Assembly (NCBI GenBank): GCA_016288295.1
Contig: JAEEYV010000019.1
Coordinates: 1 to 38,192 of the forward strand
Source: Alphaproteobacteria bacterium
GTDB taxonomy: Bacteria > Pseudomonadota > Alphaproteobacteria > RF32 > CAG-239
Reading direction: 5' to 3'
DNA length: 38,192 nucleotides
The stretch's first letter is position 1, and the number at the start of each line of letters is the position of its first letter. The notes below the pieces were generated by a model. That model worked only from the letters and a program-made list of their open reading frames with translations, had not been told where the DNA came from and did not search any database. Both the position numbers and the translations under genes were made by a program. Positions 1-8,606 of the stretch are shown in pieces.

Positions 1-1944
1 GGAGAAAGTCGGAGTTATGGTAATGTACGGTAAACGGTAGTTGGTCAACACGCGTTTTACTATGTCGCGGCAAACCTTGGCCGAAGATATACGCTGTCCC
101 ATATAAAGGTGGAGAACGGTACCTCCGGTATATTTTGATTGTAGGTCAGCTTGCAATTCCAATGCCTCAAACGGGTCATCGGTAAAGCTTACTGGCAATT
201 GTGAAGAGTTTGTATAATAAGGATTCTCGGGGGTTCCGGCCTGGATAATACCGGCAAAACGCTTCTTGTCTTCACGTGCAAAGCGATAAGTAGCACTTTC
301 AGCCGGAGTGGCTTCAAGGTTGTACATATGGCCGGTTTCTTCTTGAATGGTAACCATTTTGGCGCGGATATAATCCAAGAACTTCTTGGCAAAAGCAATT
401 CCCCACTCATCTGTGATATCATGTTTGCCGTCAGTAAAGTTGGCAATCATCTCATTGATGCCATTAACACCAATGGTCGAGAAGTGATTACGCAAAGTTC
501 CAAGATAACGTTTGGTGAACGGGAACAATCCCTCATCAATTAAACGTTGAATGAGTTTGCGTTTGATTTCGAGTGAGGTACGGGCAATATTCATCAACTC
601 ATCAACACGGGCAAACAAGCCAGCTTCGTTGTTCTTATAAACATAGCCTAAACGAGCACAGTTGAAAGTTACAACACCGATGGAGCCAGTCTGCTCAGCC
701 GAACCAAATAAGCCATTTCCTTTGGCCAATAGTTCACGCAAATCAAGTTGTAAACGGCAACACATCGAACGGATTTGACCGGGCTTTAAGACTGAATTGA
801 TAAAGTTTTGGAAATAAGGCAAACCGTATTTGGCTGTCATTTCAAACAACAATTCGGTATTTTCATCTTCCCACGGAAAATCAGGAGTAATGTTATAGGT
901 AGGAATTGGGAAGGTAAACGGACGACCTTTGATATCACCTTTCATCATAATCGATATATAGGCTTTATTAATCATGTCCATCTCAGGCTTTAACTCTCCA
1001 TAAGTGAACGGCTGTTCAACACCGGCAATCATCGGGTGTTTATCGCGCAGGTCTTCAGGACATACCCAGTCAAAAGTAAAGTTGGTAAATGGTGTCTGAG
1101 AACCCCAACGAGAAGGAACGTTCAAGTTATAAATGAGCTCTTGAAAGCATTGCTCAACCTGCTCATAAGTCATGTGATCAGCACGAATGTAAGGAGCAAG
1201 ATAAGTATCAACCGAAGAAAAAGCCTGAGCTCCGGCCCACTCGTTTTGCAGAGTGCCCATAAAGTTAACCATTTGACCAACGGCTGCTGACATATGTTTA
1301 GCCGGACCGGCTTCAGCCTTACCGGGAACCCCGTTGAAACCTTCGTGGAGCAAGTTTTTGAGAGACCAACCGGCACAATATGCAGCCAGCATATCCAAAT
1401 CGTGAATATGAATATCACCGTTGCGATGAGCCTCGCCAACAGCTGCAGGATAAACATGGCTGAGCCAGTAGTTGGCGGTAACTTTACCGGAAACATTCAA
1501 AATTAAACCACCGTTCGAGTAGCCTTGGTTGGCATTGGCGTTAACACGCCAATCAAGTCTTTCCAGATATTCGTTGATTGAGCTTTCGACATCAACCACA
1601 ATCTTCTTGTCATTACGAACACGAGAGCGTTGATCACGATACAAAATGTAAGCTTTGGCCGTGGCAAAGTAGTTAGCAGAAATTAATACCTGCTCCACAA
1701 CATCCTGGATGTTTTCAATTGAAGGGAGAGAATCGGTAAACTTGTGTTCTAAAACTTTTAAAACCTGACCGGTAAGCAGGTAGCATTCCTGTTCCCCAAA
1801 TTCTTTTGTGGATTCGCCAGCCTTGCGGATAGCACTAAAGATTTTGTCGCTGTCAAAGGGAACCAGGGTGCCGTCGCGCTTGGTAACATTGGCAATTTTT
1901 ACGTTCTCGGTAACCTTAGATGCTTCGTATTCGTGGTTAGACAT
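1..1944 (-). CDS. nrdD: Anaerobic (class III) ribonucleoside-triphosphate reductase, C-terminus off the window
   Basis: This gene makes deoxyribonucleotides without oxygen, using a glycyl radical installed by the activase NrdG. The 648 visible codons begin with an ATP-cone domain (about residues 18-105, TKRDGTLVPFDSDKIFSAI). The glycyl-radical catalytic domain follows. NGDIHIHDLDMLAAYC ends in a cysteine near residue 190, and RSMCCRLQLD near 395 is followed by GVVTFN; these match the catalytic cysteines and asparagine of the family. The zinc-binding cysteines and the radical glycine would lie beyond the left edge, so their presence cannot be confirmed. The ATG at 1944 has an AAAGGA-type ribosome site about 10 bases upstream. 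Upstream lie two NrdR-type boxes, so repression by NrdR is likely. nrdG would be expected further left, outside the window. Confidence 0.96.
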   Translation of the reverse strand, partial: MSNHEYEASKVTENVKIANVTKRDGTLVPFDSDKIFSAIRKAGESTKEFGEQECYLLTGQVLKVLEHKFTDSLPSIENIQDVVEQVLISANYFATAKAYILYRDQRSRVRNDKKIVVDVESSINEYLERLDWRVNANANQGYSNGGLILNVSGKVTANYWLSHVYPAAVGEAHRNGDIHIHDLDMLAAYCAGWSLKNLLHEGFNGVPGKAEAGPAKHMSAAVGQMVNFMGTLQNEWAGAQAFSSVDTYLAPYIRADHMTYEQVEQCFQELIYNLNVPSRWGSQTPFTNFTFDWVCPEDLRDKHPMIAGVEQPFTYGELKPEMDMINKAYISIMMKGDIKGRPFTFPIPTYNITPDFPWEDENTELLFEMTAKYGLPYFQNFINSVLKPGQIRSMCCRLQLDLRELLAKGNGLFGSAEQTGSIGVVTFNCARLGYVYKNNEAGLFARVDELMNIARTSLEIKRKLIQRLIDEGLFPFTKRYLGTLRNHFSTIGVNGINEMIANFTDGKHDITDEWGIAFAKKFLDYIRAKMVTIQEETGHMYNLEATPAESATYRFAREDKKRFAGIIQAGTPENPYYTNSSQLPVSFTDDPFEALELQADLQSKYTGGTVLHLYMGQRISSAKVCRDIVKRVLTNYRLPYITITPTFS

Positions 1945-1991
1945 TTTATTTATTTTTCCTTTTTATAAGATTTGTTTGTTTGATTTCCGAT

Positions 1992-2007
1992 ATACTACAT
2001 CTAGTAT
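1992..2007 (-). promoter_or_regulatory. NrdR box 1 upstream of nrdD
   Basis: The core reads ACTACATCTAGT, an imperfect palindrome of NrdR type. Its centre is 31 bp from that of the second box, about three helical turns, which is the usual spacing of paired NrdR sites. It lies about 50 bp upstream of the nrdD start. Confidence 0.75.
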
Positions 2008-2022
2008 TAAAAAAAAGTAAAC

Positions 2023-2038
2023 AAACTATATATAGTAT
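2023..2038 (-). promoter_or_regulatory. NrdR box 2 upstream of nrdD
   Basis: The core ACTATATATAGT is a perfect 12-bp palindrome and matches the AC(A/T)ATATAT(A/T)GT-like NrdR consensus. It is the stronger of the pair. The nrdR gene is not in the window. Confidence 0.8.
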
Positions 2039-2040
2039 TC

Positions 2041-2333
2041 ACAAGAAAATTTTTATTATGTATTTTCAAGCCGGAAATCGTTGTATTGCTTGCATGACAT
2101 TATATTGCAATAAAGATTCTTCTTTTCCAAGTTGCAAATTTTCAATTTAGGGTATTGACAAAGCTATCTATCTATAAAAGCTGAATTTTAAAAAAACGGC
2201 TCGTGGATAATTTTGTGAATAAATAAAAATATTGTGCAGAATCAACGTATTAACCTTTATTAAAAAATAATTAAAATCCACAGGCAGAAAAATATCGTTT
2301 ATATATTAGGAAAGTATATTTGCTTTAAAAATA
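2041..2333. other. AT-rich intergenic region between nrdD and lolA
   Basis: About 290 bases of AT-rich DNA lie between the divergent genes. I see no convincing ORF and no intrinsic terminator. A TTGACA is present at about 2154-2159, but no good -10 follows at a usual spacing. Confidence 0.6.
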
Positions 2334-2362
2334 TTGTAATAAGCAAAAAAGTTTATTACATT
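2334..2362 (+). promoter_or_regulatory. Possible lolA promoter overlapping an inverted repeat
   Basis: TTGTAA, a 17-bp spacer and TACATT form a reasonable sigma-70-like promoter 31 bases before the lolA start. The arms GTAATAA (2336-2342) and TTATTAC (2353-2359) form a perfect inverted repeat over it, which could be an operator. Confidence 0.4.
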
Positions 2363-2392
2363 GTTCGGGTAATGATTTTAGGCAGGTGAAAT

Positions 2393-3007
2393 ATGAAAAA
2401 GATTTTATGGGTAACAGCTTTAATTTTAGCTACGACTCTGGGACAAGCCCAGGCTCAAACCAAGAATGATATTACAAAGGTTGAGAACTATCTTAATTCG
2501 GTCAAAACACTTCAGGCTCGTTTTGTGCAAAATGCAAGCAACGGTAATGTAGCCGAGGGTAATATTTATATTCAAAAACCTAATAAAATTCATATGGAAT
2601 ATGCTGCTCCAACCAATGTTTTAATTGTCGGTAATGGAGATTATATTGTATATCACGATAAAGATTTGGATCAGGTAAGCAATATTGATTATAGCGATAT
2701 TCCCGCCAGCCTTATTTTGGGCAATAATATCAAAATCGACGGGAAAAATATTAAAGTCGTCGATTTTTATAAAGATGCAGGAACAACCGTAATTACTCTC
2801 GATTATAAAGAAAAAGGTGATATCGGCAATATTACTTTGACGTTTAATAATTCTCCGTTTGAATTAAGGCAATGGAAAATTGTTGATCCGCAAAGCGTTG
2901 AAATTACGGTATCACTATATAGCGCAAAGGTAGATGAACCTATCGATCAGTCGTTGTTTAAGTTCCGTAAGAATAAAAATCCGATAAAGCTTAAAAAAGG
3001 TCGTTGA
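2393..3007 (+). CDS. lolA: Outer-membrane lipoprotein carrier protein LolA
   Basis: This periplasmic chaperone carries lipoproteins from the LolCDE transporter to the outer membrane. The 204-residue length is normal. Residues 1-21 form a Sec signal peptide ending QAQA. The mature part has the family pattern: VENYLNSVKTLQARFVQ, then a beta-rich body with NKIHMEYAAP and LIVGNGDYIVYHDKD, and a late FELRQWKIVDPQ. The start has an AGGTGA ribosome site. Its TGA stop overlaps the ATG of xthA (TGATG), so the two genes are translationally coupled. With BamB and the MsbA-like exporter it shows envelope biogenesis of the usual Gram-negative kind. Confidence 0.9.
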   Translation: MKKILWVTALILATTLGQAQAQTKNDITKVENYLNSVKTLQARFVQNASNGNVAEGNIYIQKPNKIHMEYAAPTNVLIVGNGDYIVYHDKDLDQVSNIDYSDIPASLILGNNIKIDGKNIKVVDFYKDAGTTVITLDYKEKGDIGNITLTFNNSPFELRQWKIVDPQSVEITVSLYSAKVDEPIDQSLFKFRKNKNPIKLKKGR

Positions 3008-3795
3008 TGTTACGCTTGGCAACGTGGAATGTAAATTCCATAAGGATTCGACTGCCTCTTTTGGCTGAATTGAGCAAAAGAGAAGTGCCAGATGTGATTT
3101 GCCTGCAAGAAGTCAAGGCAAAGGAAGATGATTTTCCTTTTGATAAGATACGACAACTCGGATTTGAAAATATAGCATTGTACAGCATACCGGGATATAA
3201 TGGAGTCGCCATACTCTCAAAACCTCCCCTCAGCAATATAAATAAGTATCCGCATGTAGGCAGAGATGATGCCCGACATATCAGTGCGGTTATTGATGAC
3301 AAATTTGAAGTACATAATATATATGTGCCAGCAGGCGGAGATGTGCCGGATGCAAAAAACAATCCATCTTTTGCTTATAAATTAGATTTTGTTGATGAAG
3401 CTACCGAGTTTTTCTCAAATAAAGGGATTAAACCACGGTTGTTATGCGGAGATTTTAATATCGCCCCGTCTGAAAATGACGTTTGGAATCATAAAGCATT
3501 GATGCAGATTGTTTCACACACGCCTATTGAAGTAGAGAAGCTGAATAGATTTTTCAAAAAAGGTAAGTTTTTTGATGCCGTCAGAAAAATATATCCCGAA
3601 TCGGAAAAAATTTATTCGTGGTGGAGTTATCGCAATCCAAACTGGCAAACAAATAATAAAGGAAGACGACTTGATCACATATGGATTGATAACGAATTAT
3701 CATCAGCGGTAGTCGGAACAAAAATTTGCAAATATTTCCGTGCCAAGGAACGCCCTTCCGACCATGTTCCGGTAATTGTTGAATTAAAGATTTAA
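3007..3795 (+). CDS. xthA: Exodeoxyribonuclease III
   Basis: A 262-residue AP endonuclease and 3'-5' exonuclease of base-excision repair, in the exonuclease-endonuclease-phosphatase fold. Visible active-site motifs in order are WNVNSIR, LQEVKA (metal-binding Glu), GYNGVAILSK, CGDFNIAP (Asp/Asn pair), SWWSYR, RRLDHIW and a final SDHVPV with the catalytic Asp-His. I chose the ATG at 3007 over the in-frame TTG at 3004 because it gives the classic TGATG coupling to lolA. The 3' end overlaps the convergent response regulator gene by 12 bp, with no terminator between them. Confidence 0.95.
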   Translation: MLRLATWNVNSIRIRLPLLAELSKREVPDVICLQEVKAKEDDFPFDKIRQLGFENIALYSIPGYNGVAILSKPPLSNINKYPHVGRDDARHISAVIDDKFEVHNIYVPAGGDVPDAKNNPSFAYKLDFVDEATEFFSNKGIKPRLLCGDFNIAPSENDVWNHKALMQIVSHTPIEVEKLNRFFKKGKFFDAVRKIYPESEKIYSWWSYRNPNWQTNNKGRRLDHIWIDNELSSAVVGTKICKYFRAKERPSDHVPVIVELKI

Positions 3796-4401
3796 TTTAT
3801 AACCGGCATCTTCCGTTAAAATAATGGCATTTTGACTTTGTCCTTCAACTTTTTGGCGCAGGCGATATATATGGGTTTCGACAGTGTGCGTTGTTGCATC
3901 AGGATTATATCCCCAAACTTCTGACAATAATTCCGATTTGGAAACAATTTTGGGGTGAGCCTTATACATATAATTAAGAATCATAACTTCACGCTCAGTC
4001 AATTTTATATTTTGACGAGTATTCAGATTTTTGATTTCTTTTTGAGACGAATCGAGAACGTAGCTACCAATTTTGAGACGACCATCACGACCATGAACAA
4101 ACAGATTCACGCAAGATAAAACCAAATCGAGAAAATCTTCCAAACGAAAAGGTTTGGTGATGACAGTTACCGAATCTCCAAAATTGTTTTCAGAGGTGCT
4201 TAAAAAAATTATCGGTGCCTGACGAAGTTTTTGTTGTAAATCAGCTAATGCTTGCGGCTGATCATCAACCACCGCAACGTCAAAAATAGTATCGTCGGAC
4301 CATTGATCGAAAACATTAAAATCAGTGGCATAGAGTTCAAGTTGCTCTTTTAAATCTAAAGCAAAATCACTTTCCGATGAAAAAAGCAATATATTGGGCA
4401 T
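3784..4401 (-). CDS. Atypical OmpR/PhoB-type response regulator
   Basis: A 205-residue two-domain transcription factor. The C-terminal winged helix is canonical (LTEREVMILNYMY, SKSELLSEVWGYN, THTVETHIYRLRQKV). The receiver half is unusual. The acidic pair after the first strand is replaced by SSESD. The phosphoacceptor region reads VVDDQP (residues 45-50) instead of the usual DxxMP, while the conserved lysine remains in TKPF (K83). No histidine kinase is adjacent. The start has AGGAG eight bases upstream. It follows the porin gene by 9 bp on the same strand, so it is probably co-transcribed with it and may control envelope genes. Signalling without normal phosphorylation is possible but unproven. 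Confidence 0.85.
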   Translation of the reverse strand: MPNILLFSSESDFALDLKEQLELYATDFNVFDQWSDDTIFDVAVVDDQPQALADLQQKLRQAPIIFLSTSENNFGDSVTVITKPFRLEDFLDLVLSCVNLFVHGRDGRLKIGSYVLDSSQKEIKNLNTRQNIKLTEREVMILNYMYKAHPKIVSKSELLSEVWGYNPDATTHTVETHIYRLRQKVEGQSQNAIILTEDAGYKLNL

Positions 4402-4410
4402 ATAGATCTC

Positions 4411-5535
4411 CTAAAATTTTATACCAATACCGGCAATATATGCAAATCCTTTGTTACTATCGGCTTTGGTCGTACCCTCAAAATCGCCATGGGCTGCGGC
4501 AAGATAAAACGTGAGATTACGGTTGTATTGATAAGAATTGGAAAATTGAATAATCTTGTCTGTATAGTCATGCCCATCAGCTTTAGAATGAAAGTAAGTT
4601 AGAGCACTTTTGAACGGACCAAACTCGTAACTTAAGCCAAGATTGTAAGCCCAAGCATCACGGTAACCGTCAAAGTAATTTATACTTTTGCGAATCGGCT
4701 GATTAATTTCGGCATCATGATGATTGAGCCATGTGCGACGTAATCCGCCACCAAAAGTCCAACCTTTACGATAAAAATTAAGTCCGGCGGAAACTTCTTG
4801 GTCATTATCTGCAAAATATGCCGCACCAAGTGAACTTGAAATCGTAACACCCAAAATATCTGCCGAATGGTAAATGGAAGCAATATAACCATCCTTGTTT
4901 TTGTAAGAAGCGCGGCGATTAATCAGTCCGTCGCGGCTATAACTGTCAGGAACATATGAGAAGCCAAACATCATGCCATTGTTAAATTCAGGCGATATAT
5001 ATGTAATTTTCGGGGCTGTTCCGTCGGTGTTGATGTCAGTAGAATTAAGTGTACGATATCCAGTAACACGGTGATTGCGTTGCCAGTTAGGATTGGCAAT
5101 AAAATTAACAATATCACTTTGGTTAACACCTAACAGTTCTATAGACGGAGCGCTTATACCAAGTTGATAGGCGGCATTATAGCTTTGTCCCAAAATAATT
5201 TTACCATATGGCGAATCAAAAATTCCGTAAACTTCCTCTCCCCATGAACCATGGTTGTAATCTTTTATTTGTTGGTCAATACCGTATGACAAATCTACGT
5301 ATGCACCTATTTGATAATCTTCATTAAACTGATATTGCGCAATCAGGCTTCCGCTGATGCGTGACGGAAAGTGGTGATGTGATTGGTTATGAGCGGAAGG
5401 TTGTTTATAATCACTATATCCATAAAGTGTTTTGGTTTTGCCAAAAGCATCAAAACTCCATTCTCCGGCATAGGAAATGTTGGCAGAAATGGCTAAAACA
5501 GCGGTTGCGATGATAGATTGAGTTAATATTTTCAT
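4411..5535 (-). CDS. Gram-negative porin
   Basis: A 374-residue outer-membrane beta-barrel. A signal peptide covers residues 1-23 (cleavage after SYAG or SYA), followed by WSFDAFGKTKTLYGYSD. Alternating aromatic strands run through the whole chain, with motifs such as GSLIAQYQFNEDYQIGAYVD, YGIFDSPYGKIILGQ and ITYISPEF. The chain ends in phenylalanine (AGIGIKF), the usual signal for BAM-dependent assembly. It is a diffusion channel for small solutes by family; the substrate cannot be told. The start is preceded by AAGGAAATTTT. The divergent partner is the small gene at 5617. Confidence 0.85.
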   Translation of the reverse strand: MKILTQSIIATAVLAISANISYAGEWSFDAFGKTKTLYGYSDYKQPSAHNQSHHHFPSRISGSLIAQYQFNEDYQIGAYVDLSYGIDQQIKDYNHGSWGEEVYGIFDSPYGKIILGQSYNAAYQLGISAPSIELLGVNQSDIVNFIANPNWQRNHRVTGYRTLNSTDINTDGTAPKITYISPEFNNGMMFGFSYVPDSYSRDGLINRRASYKNKDGYIASIYHSADILGVTISSSLGAAYFADNDQEVSAGLNFYRKGWTFGGGLRRTWLNHHDAEINQPIRKSINYFDGYRDAWAYNLGLSYEFGPFKSALTYFHSKADGHDYTDKIIQFSNSYQYNRNLTFYLAAAHGDFEGTTKADSNKGFAYIAGIGIKF

Positions 5536-5616
5536 AAAATTTCCTTTACAATATCAACATATGTGTTATACGTTTATGCTAACATTATATAATTAATTTT
5601 TATTAAACATTTTATC

Positions 5617-5802
5617 ATGTCTTATACTAAACATAAAACTACTCAAGGCAGTAGACAAACGGATCCGCAAAAAGTAGCGTATTTTAAGCAAGAGCTTAGT
5701 GATTTATCACTTGATGAGTTGTGTGCAATGTATGAAAATGCATATGACCCCAATGAGAAGGAAGCCATACAACAACTTATTAATGAAGACATGGAACCGT
5801 AA
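5617..5802 (+). CDS. Small hypothetical protein (61 aa)
   Basis: A hydrophilic acidic protein with no recognised domain and no signal or membrane segment. The second half, ELSDLSLDELCAMYENAYDP, looks helical. No clear Shine-Dalgarno site precedes the ATG. A good intrinsic terminator 27 bases after the stop supports a real, single-gene transcription unit. Divergent from the porin gene. Confidence 0.55.
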   Translation: MSYTKHKTTQGSRQTDPQKVAYFKQELSDLSLDELCAMYENAYDPNEKEAIQQLINEDMEP

Positions 5803-5828
5803 ACTGCCGACAAGGCAACTGCTAATAC

Positions 5829-5864
5829 AAAAACTTCTGTTTCCACGAGGAACAGAAGTTTTTT
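5829..5864 (+). terminator. Intrinsic terminator after the 61-aa gene
   Basis: The arms ACTTCTGTTTCC and GGAACAGAAGT pair with one bulged base around an ACGA loop and run into a TTTTTT tract. Confidence 0.85.
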
Positions 5865-5924
5865 GTTGGCAAAAATAAAAATACTTATTATTGTATTTAT
5901 AGAGATTTTTATTTGGAGTGGAAA

Positions 5925-6692
5925 ATGCAAAACATTAATTTTAGCGATACTTTGGCACAGCAACAAATTGATAACCTTTATAAAAAAGTTCTTGCTCTAA
6001 AATACAATAATACCAGTGCAATTTTGCAAGCCGTATCAGAAGCTGATCGTTTGTTATTGCAATATCCAAATAATACCGAATTGATGGTTTTGCAAACTCA
6101 TCTGCAAATTATGAGTTCTCAAGAACAAAAAGCACGTGCCGTTGCTAGCCATACGTGGGAAATCGGCGGAAATCTAAGACTTAAATTTGAAAAACTGTAT
6201 GTTAGTGATTTGATTAATCTGGCAATGACTGAAATGGCCGGAATATTGCTGACACCACGCCTTAATAATGTAGAGCAAGGCATGATTTTTTTTCCTTTGG
6301 AAATGATACGTTTTGCTTTAATGACCGGAAATCTTGAAGCTCTGTCACGCATTGTACAAACAAATCGTGATAATTTGATGATTAAAGCGTTGGAGCAATT
6401 TGTTCACACGTATCAACATGCAAACTATGCCGAACACTTTGCAAATATACAAAAGATTGCTTTTGAAAATTTTAAGCAGGAAATCTGCGGGTATAATTTT
6501 AATTGTTTTGTAAACAGAGGTTTTACTGATGTTGATATCGTTTTGTATTTTAGCAATTACAATTTTAATTTGCAAAAATATAAAAATGATATTGAGGCAC
6601 GCATAAATGATTATTGCAATGCCTCAAAAGTAAAGCGAATCTATAATTTGGGTTTTTCCTGCAAAAATATAAAAGACTATCCTTCTATATAG
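5925..6692 (+). CDS. Hypothetical protein (255 aa)
   Basis: I do not recognise this protein. It has no signal peptide or membrane segment and is predicted largely helical: leucine and asparagine-rich helices such as TLAQQQIDNLYKKVLALKYN and LLLQYPNNTELMVLQTHLQI resemble a TPR-like solenoid in the first half. The C-terminal part is rich in Tyr, Phe and Asn. The ATG at 5925 is chosen because GGAG sits six bases upstream; the in-frame TTG at 5913 has none. Its last 8 bp overlap the end of the convergent gene at 6685. Confidence 0.65.
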   Translation: MQNINFSDTLAQQQIDNLYKKVLALKYNNTSAILQAVSEADRLLLQYPNNTELMVLQTHLQIMSSQEQKARAVASHTWEIGGNLRLKFEKLYVSDLINLAMTEMAGILLTPRLNNVEQGMIFFPLEMIRFALMTGNLEALSRIVQTNRDNLMIKALEQFVHTYQHANYAEHFANIQKIAFENFKQEICGYNFNCFVNRGFTDVDIVLYFSNYNFNLQKYKNDIEARINDYCNASKVKRIYNLGFSCKNIKDYPSI

Positions 6693-7764
6693 AAGGGGTT
6701 AAAAAATCTCTTCTTTTGTGTTTTTGTTCATTTTGCTCAACTCGGGCAAAGAGTTTTTTGCCGGACTTAAATAATAATTTGCGCAGTAAATTCATGGCTA
6801 CTTCTTGTTCATTCTCGTCACTATCAAACAAAACAAAGCGGTTTTGGTAGTCACTAGCTGTTGCATCAGCCCCTTTGGTCTGGAGTTCTGCAGAAATTAC
6901 CATTTGTAACCGACGAGTTTGGTCATTAATCTGATCAATTTTTGCTTTTAGAACTTTAGATGTAATAATATAATCAGCATCATCAGAGCTTTCGACGACA
7001 GTATAAACATCATCATTGCTGAAAAGTTTTTTGACTACGTCAATCGGTTTTGAAGAATGAGTATTGTTGGTAAATTCAACTGGGGCTACATAAATTTGTG
7101 CATTGCGGGTTTGTTCTTCATCAGTTTCAGGAATATTTGTGCTATCAACCGGAATTTCCTCTTCCGGAGTTTCAGAGATCATGGCAACATTGAGCGGTTG
7201 TTCCGAGGATAAATCCTCAATCTCTTCTTGGTAAGCTATCGGAGCTGTGCTTGGTGGAGGAAGTGTATCAAAATCATCTGGTCCATTATACATGACTTCA
7301 GCTGTTGTCGGTTTATCTTCCGTAAACGGGGTGTTGCTTTCTTCTTCAATGCCATTGGCCTTGCCAAAATCATATTCAGGAGCAGGATTGGTCGGGGAAT
7401 ACTCAGCAATAACAGTACTTATATCCGCGGCAGGAATTGCGCCTGTGACTTCAACGCAAAGCTCGTCATCACTTTGATTAGTATTCTTAACCGACATATT
7501 TTGAACGTAATTATCAACCAAGTTATAAACTATAACATTAAAATCATGTTCAAGCATTTGTGATTTGAGGTCAGAAAGTTCAGAAATCTGGCTGACCGCA
7601 TTATAGCTTGCTTTATCAGTAACACGTACTCTGATACTGGTTTTAGATTGATTGTTATTATAAGGCTCGCATGCCGTACCCGAGATTTTGATTATGTCCT
7701 CGGCTCGGACACTAACCGCCATAAAAGAACAGATAATACATAATAAAGGAAAACGTATTCTCAT
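6685..7764 (-). CDS. Hypothetical exported protein (359 aa)
   Basis: A signal peptide of about 21 residues ends SVRAE. The N-terminal domain (about 25-115) contains ISGTACEP, IRVRVTDKASYNAVSQI and ELCVEVTG, faintly like FlgT/LPP20-type periplasmic domains. A long acidic Pro/Glu/Thr-rich linker follows (about 125-225). The C-terminal domain (about 228-345), with YVAPVEFTNNT, DADYIITSKVL and LQMVISAELQ, recalls the CsgG/LpoB-like fold. These resemblances are only my reading of patterns, so I give no name. Its ATG abuts the stop of the upstream lipoprotein gene (TAAATG), so the pair is translationally coupled and probably works together at the envelope. Confidence 0.65.
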   Translation of the reverse strand: MRIRFPLLCIICSFMAVSVRAEDIIKISGTACEPYNNNQSKTSIRVRVTDKASYNAVSQISELSDLKSQMLEHDFNVIVYNLVDNYVQNMSVKNTNQSDDELCVEVTGAIPAADISTVIAEYSPTNPAPEYDFGKANGIEEESNTPFTEDKPTTAEVMYNGPDDFDTLPPPSTAPIAYQEEIEDLSSEQPLNVAMISETPEEEIPVDSTNIPETDEEQTRNAQIYVAPVEFTNNTHSSKPIDVVKKLFSNDDVYTVVESSDDADYIITSKVLKAKIDQINDQTRRLQMVISAELQTKGADATASDYQNRFVLFDSDENEQEVAMNLLRKLLFKSGKKLFARVEQNEQKHKRRDFLTPSI

Positions 7765-8448
7765 TTACCACCAGCTTTGATCATCATTAGATACCGGACT
7801 TAAGCTTTCAACCCAAGTACCAACCTGTTGATTGTTTGCGTTTTTTAGGACCATACGGCAGGATAAAATCGGTCGACTATGATCATAGTTCTCGTTTTGA
7901 GCAAGAGAAATATCCAAAACATAACCTGCTGATTGTTTGCTATCGACAAGCAAGTAGCTTTGCGCCGACGTTATAATATCTTTTGCAATTTCGCTTGCAT
8001 ATTCTAAATTTGGTAAACCGACTGAAGGATTTTCGTTCTCGGGATAAGATACATACATTGTCGGGGTGCTCGCACCTTTGGCGTTATATATGGCTGATGT
8101 AGATTTTAGCATTTTGTTGGTTGTACGAGAAACCAACACAGGATATAAGCGTTGCAAATAAGCCGCATCAAAATGAAATGTGGTATCGGCAGGCTTGGAA
8201 GTTGTAGTTTTGCGATCTATATTGGCTTTAATTTCGTCTGAAACAGACGAGTTATTTTCGGCAGAAGCTGTCGGTTCCTCAAAAGGTTTATCGTTCTTGG
8301 GATTAACAAGAGGTTTGCGCTCAGCAAGGCTAGCCGGTGGGGCAGTAAGATTTTTTGACGAATTGCCGTTATTGTCATCAAAAACGGCACTACTGCGGCA
8401 CGCGGTCAATAACATCAATAAAGATAGTAAAAGACTTATTTTTTTCAT
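7765..8448 (-). CDS. Putative lipoprotein (227 aa)
   Basis: The signal peptide MKKISLLLSLLMLLTAC ends in a lipobox (LTAC, Cys17), so the protein should be lipidated and sent to a membrane. A disordered Ser/Asn/Pro-rich linker (about 20-85) is followed by a folded domain (FDAAYLQRLYPVLVSRTTNKM, then YASEIAKDIITSAQSYLLVD and GYVLDISLAQNENY) that resembles LpoB-type penicillin-binding-protein activators. That role is a suggestion only. The ATG at 8448 was chosen over an in-frame ATG at 8463 because AGGA lies eight bases before it and it begins directly with the lipoprotein signal. First gene of a two-gene unit with 6685-7764. Confidence 0.75.
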   Translation of the reverse strand: MKKISLLLSLLMLLTACRSSAVFDDNNGNSSKNLTAPPASLAERKPLVNPKNDKPFEEPTASAENNSSVSDEIKANIDRKTTTSKPADTTFHFDAAYLQRLYPVLVSRTTNKMLKSTSAIYNAKGASTPTMYVSYPENENPSVGLPNLEYASEIAKDIITSAQSYLLVDSKQSAGYVLDISLAQNENYDHSRPILSCRMVLKNANNQQVGTWVESLSPVSNDDQSWW

Positions 8449-8547
8449 GATTGCAATCCTCATTCATAACTTGTTTTTAAGCATAGATGATTTTGAATCT
8501 TATCTCATCTTTTTTTTGCTACTTATCAAACAAAATTTTAGCAAATG

Positions 8548-8576
8548 TTGCAAAAATCAATTTTATGTTTTATAGT
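8548..8576 (+). promoter_or_regulatory. Likely promoter of the DUF1294 gene
   Basis: TTGCAA, a 17-bp spacer and TATAGT, 30 bases upstream of the chosen start. Close to sigma-70 consensus. Confidence 0.55.
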
Positions 8577-8606
8577 TTGCTCAACTTTGATAAAGGAAAT
8601 TGTAAT

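Noticed and set aside
2154-2184. Promoter starting at TTGACA near 2154
   Set aside because: The only good -10-like sequence (TATAAA) is 12 bp away, too close for sigma-70.
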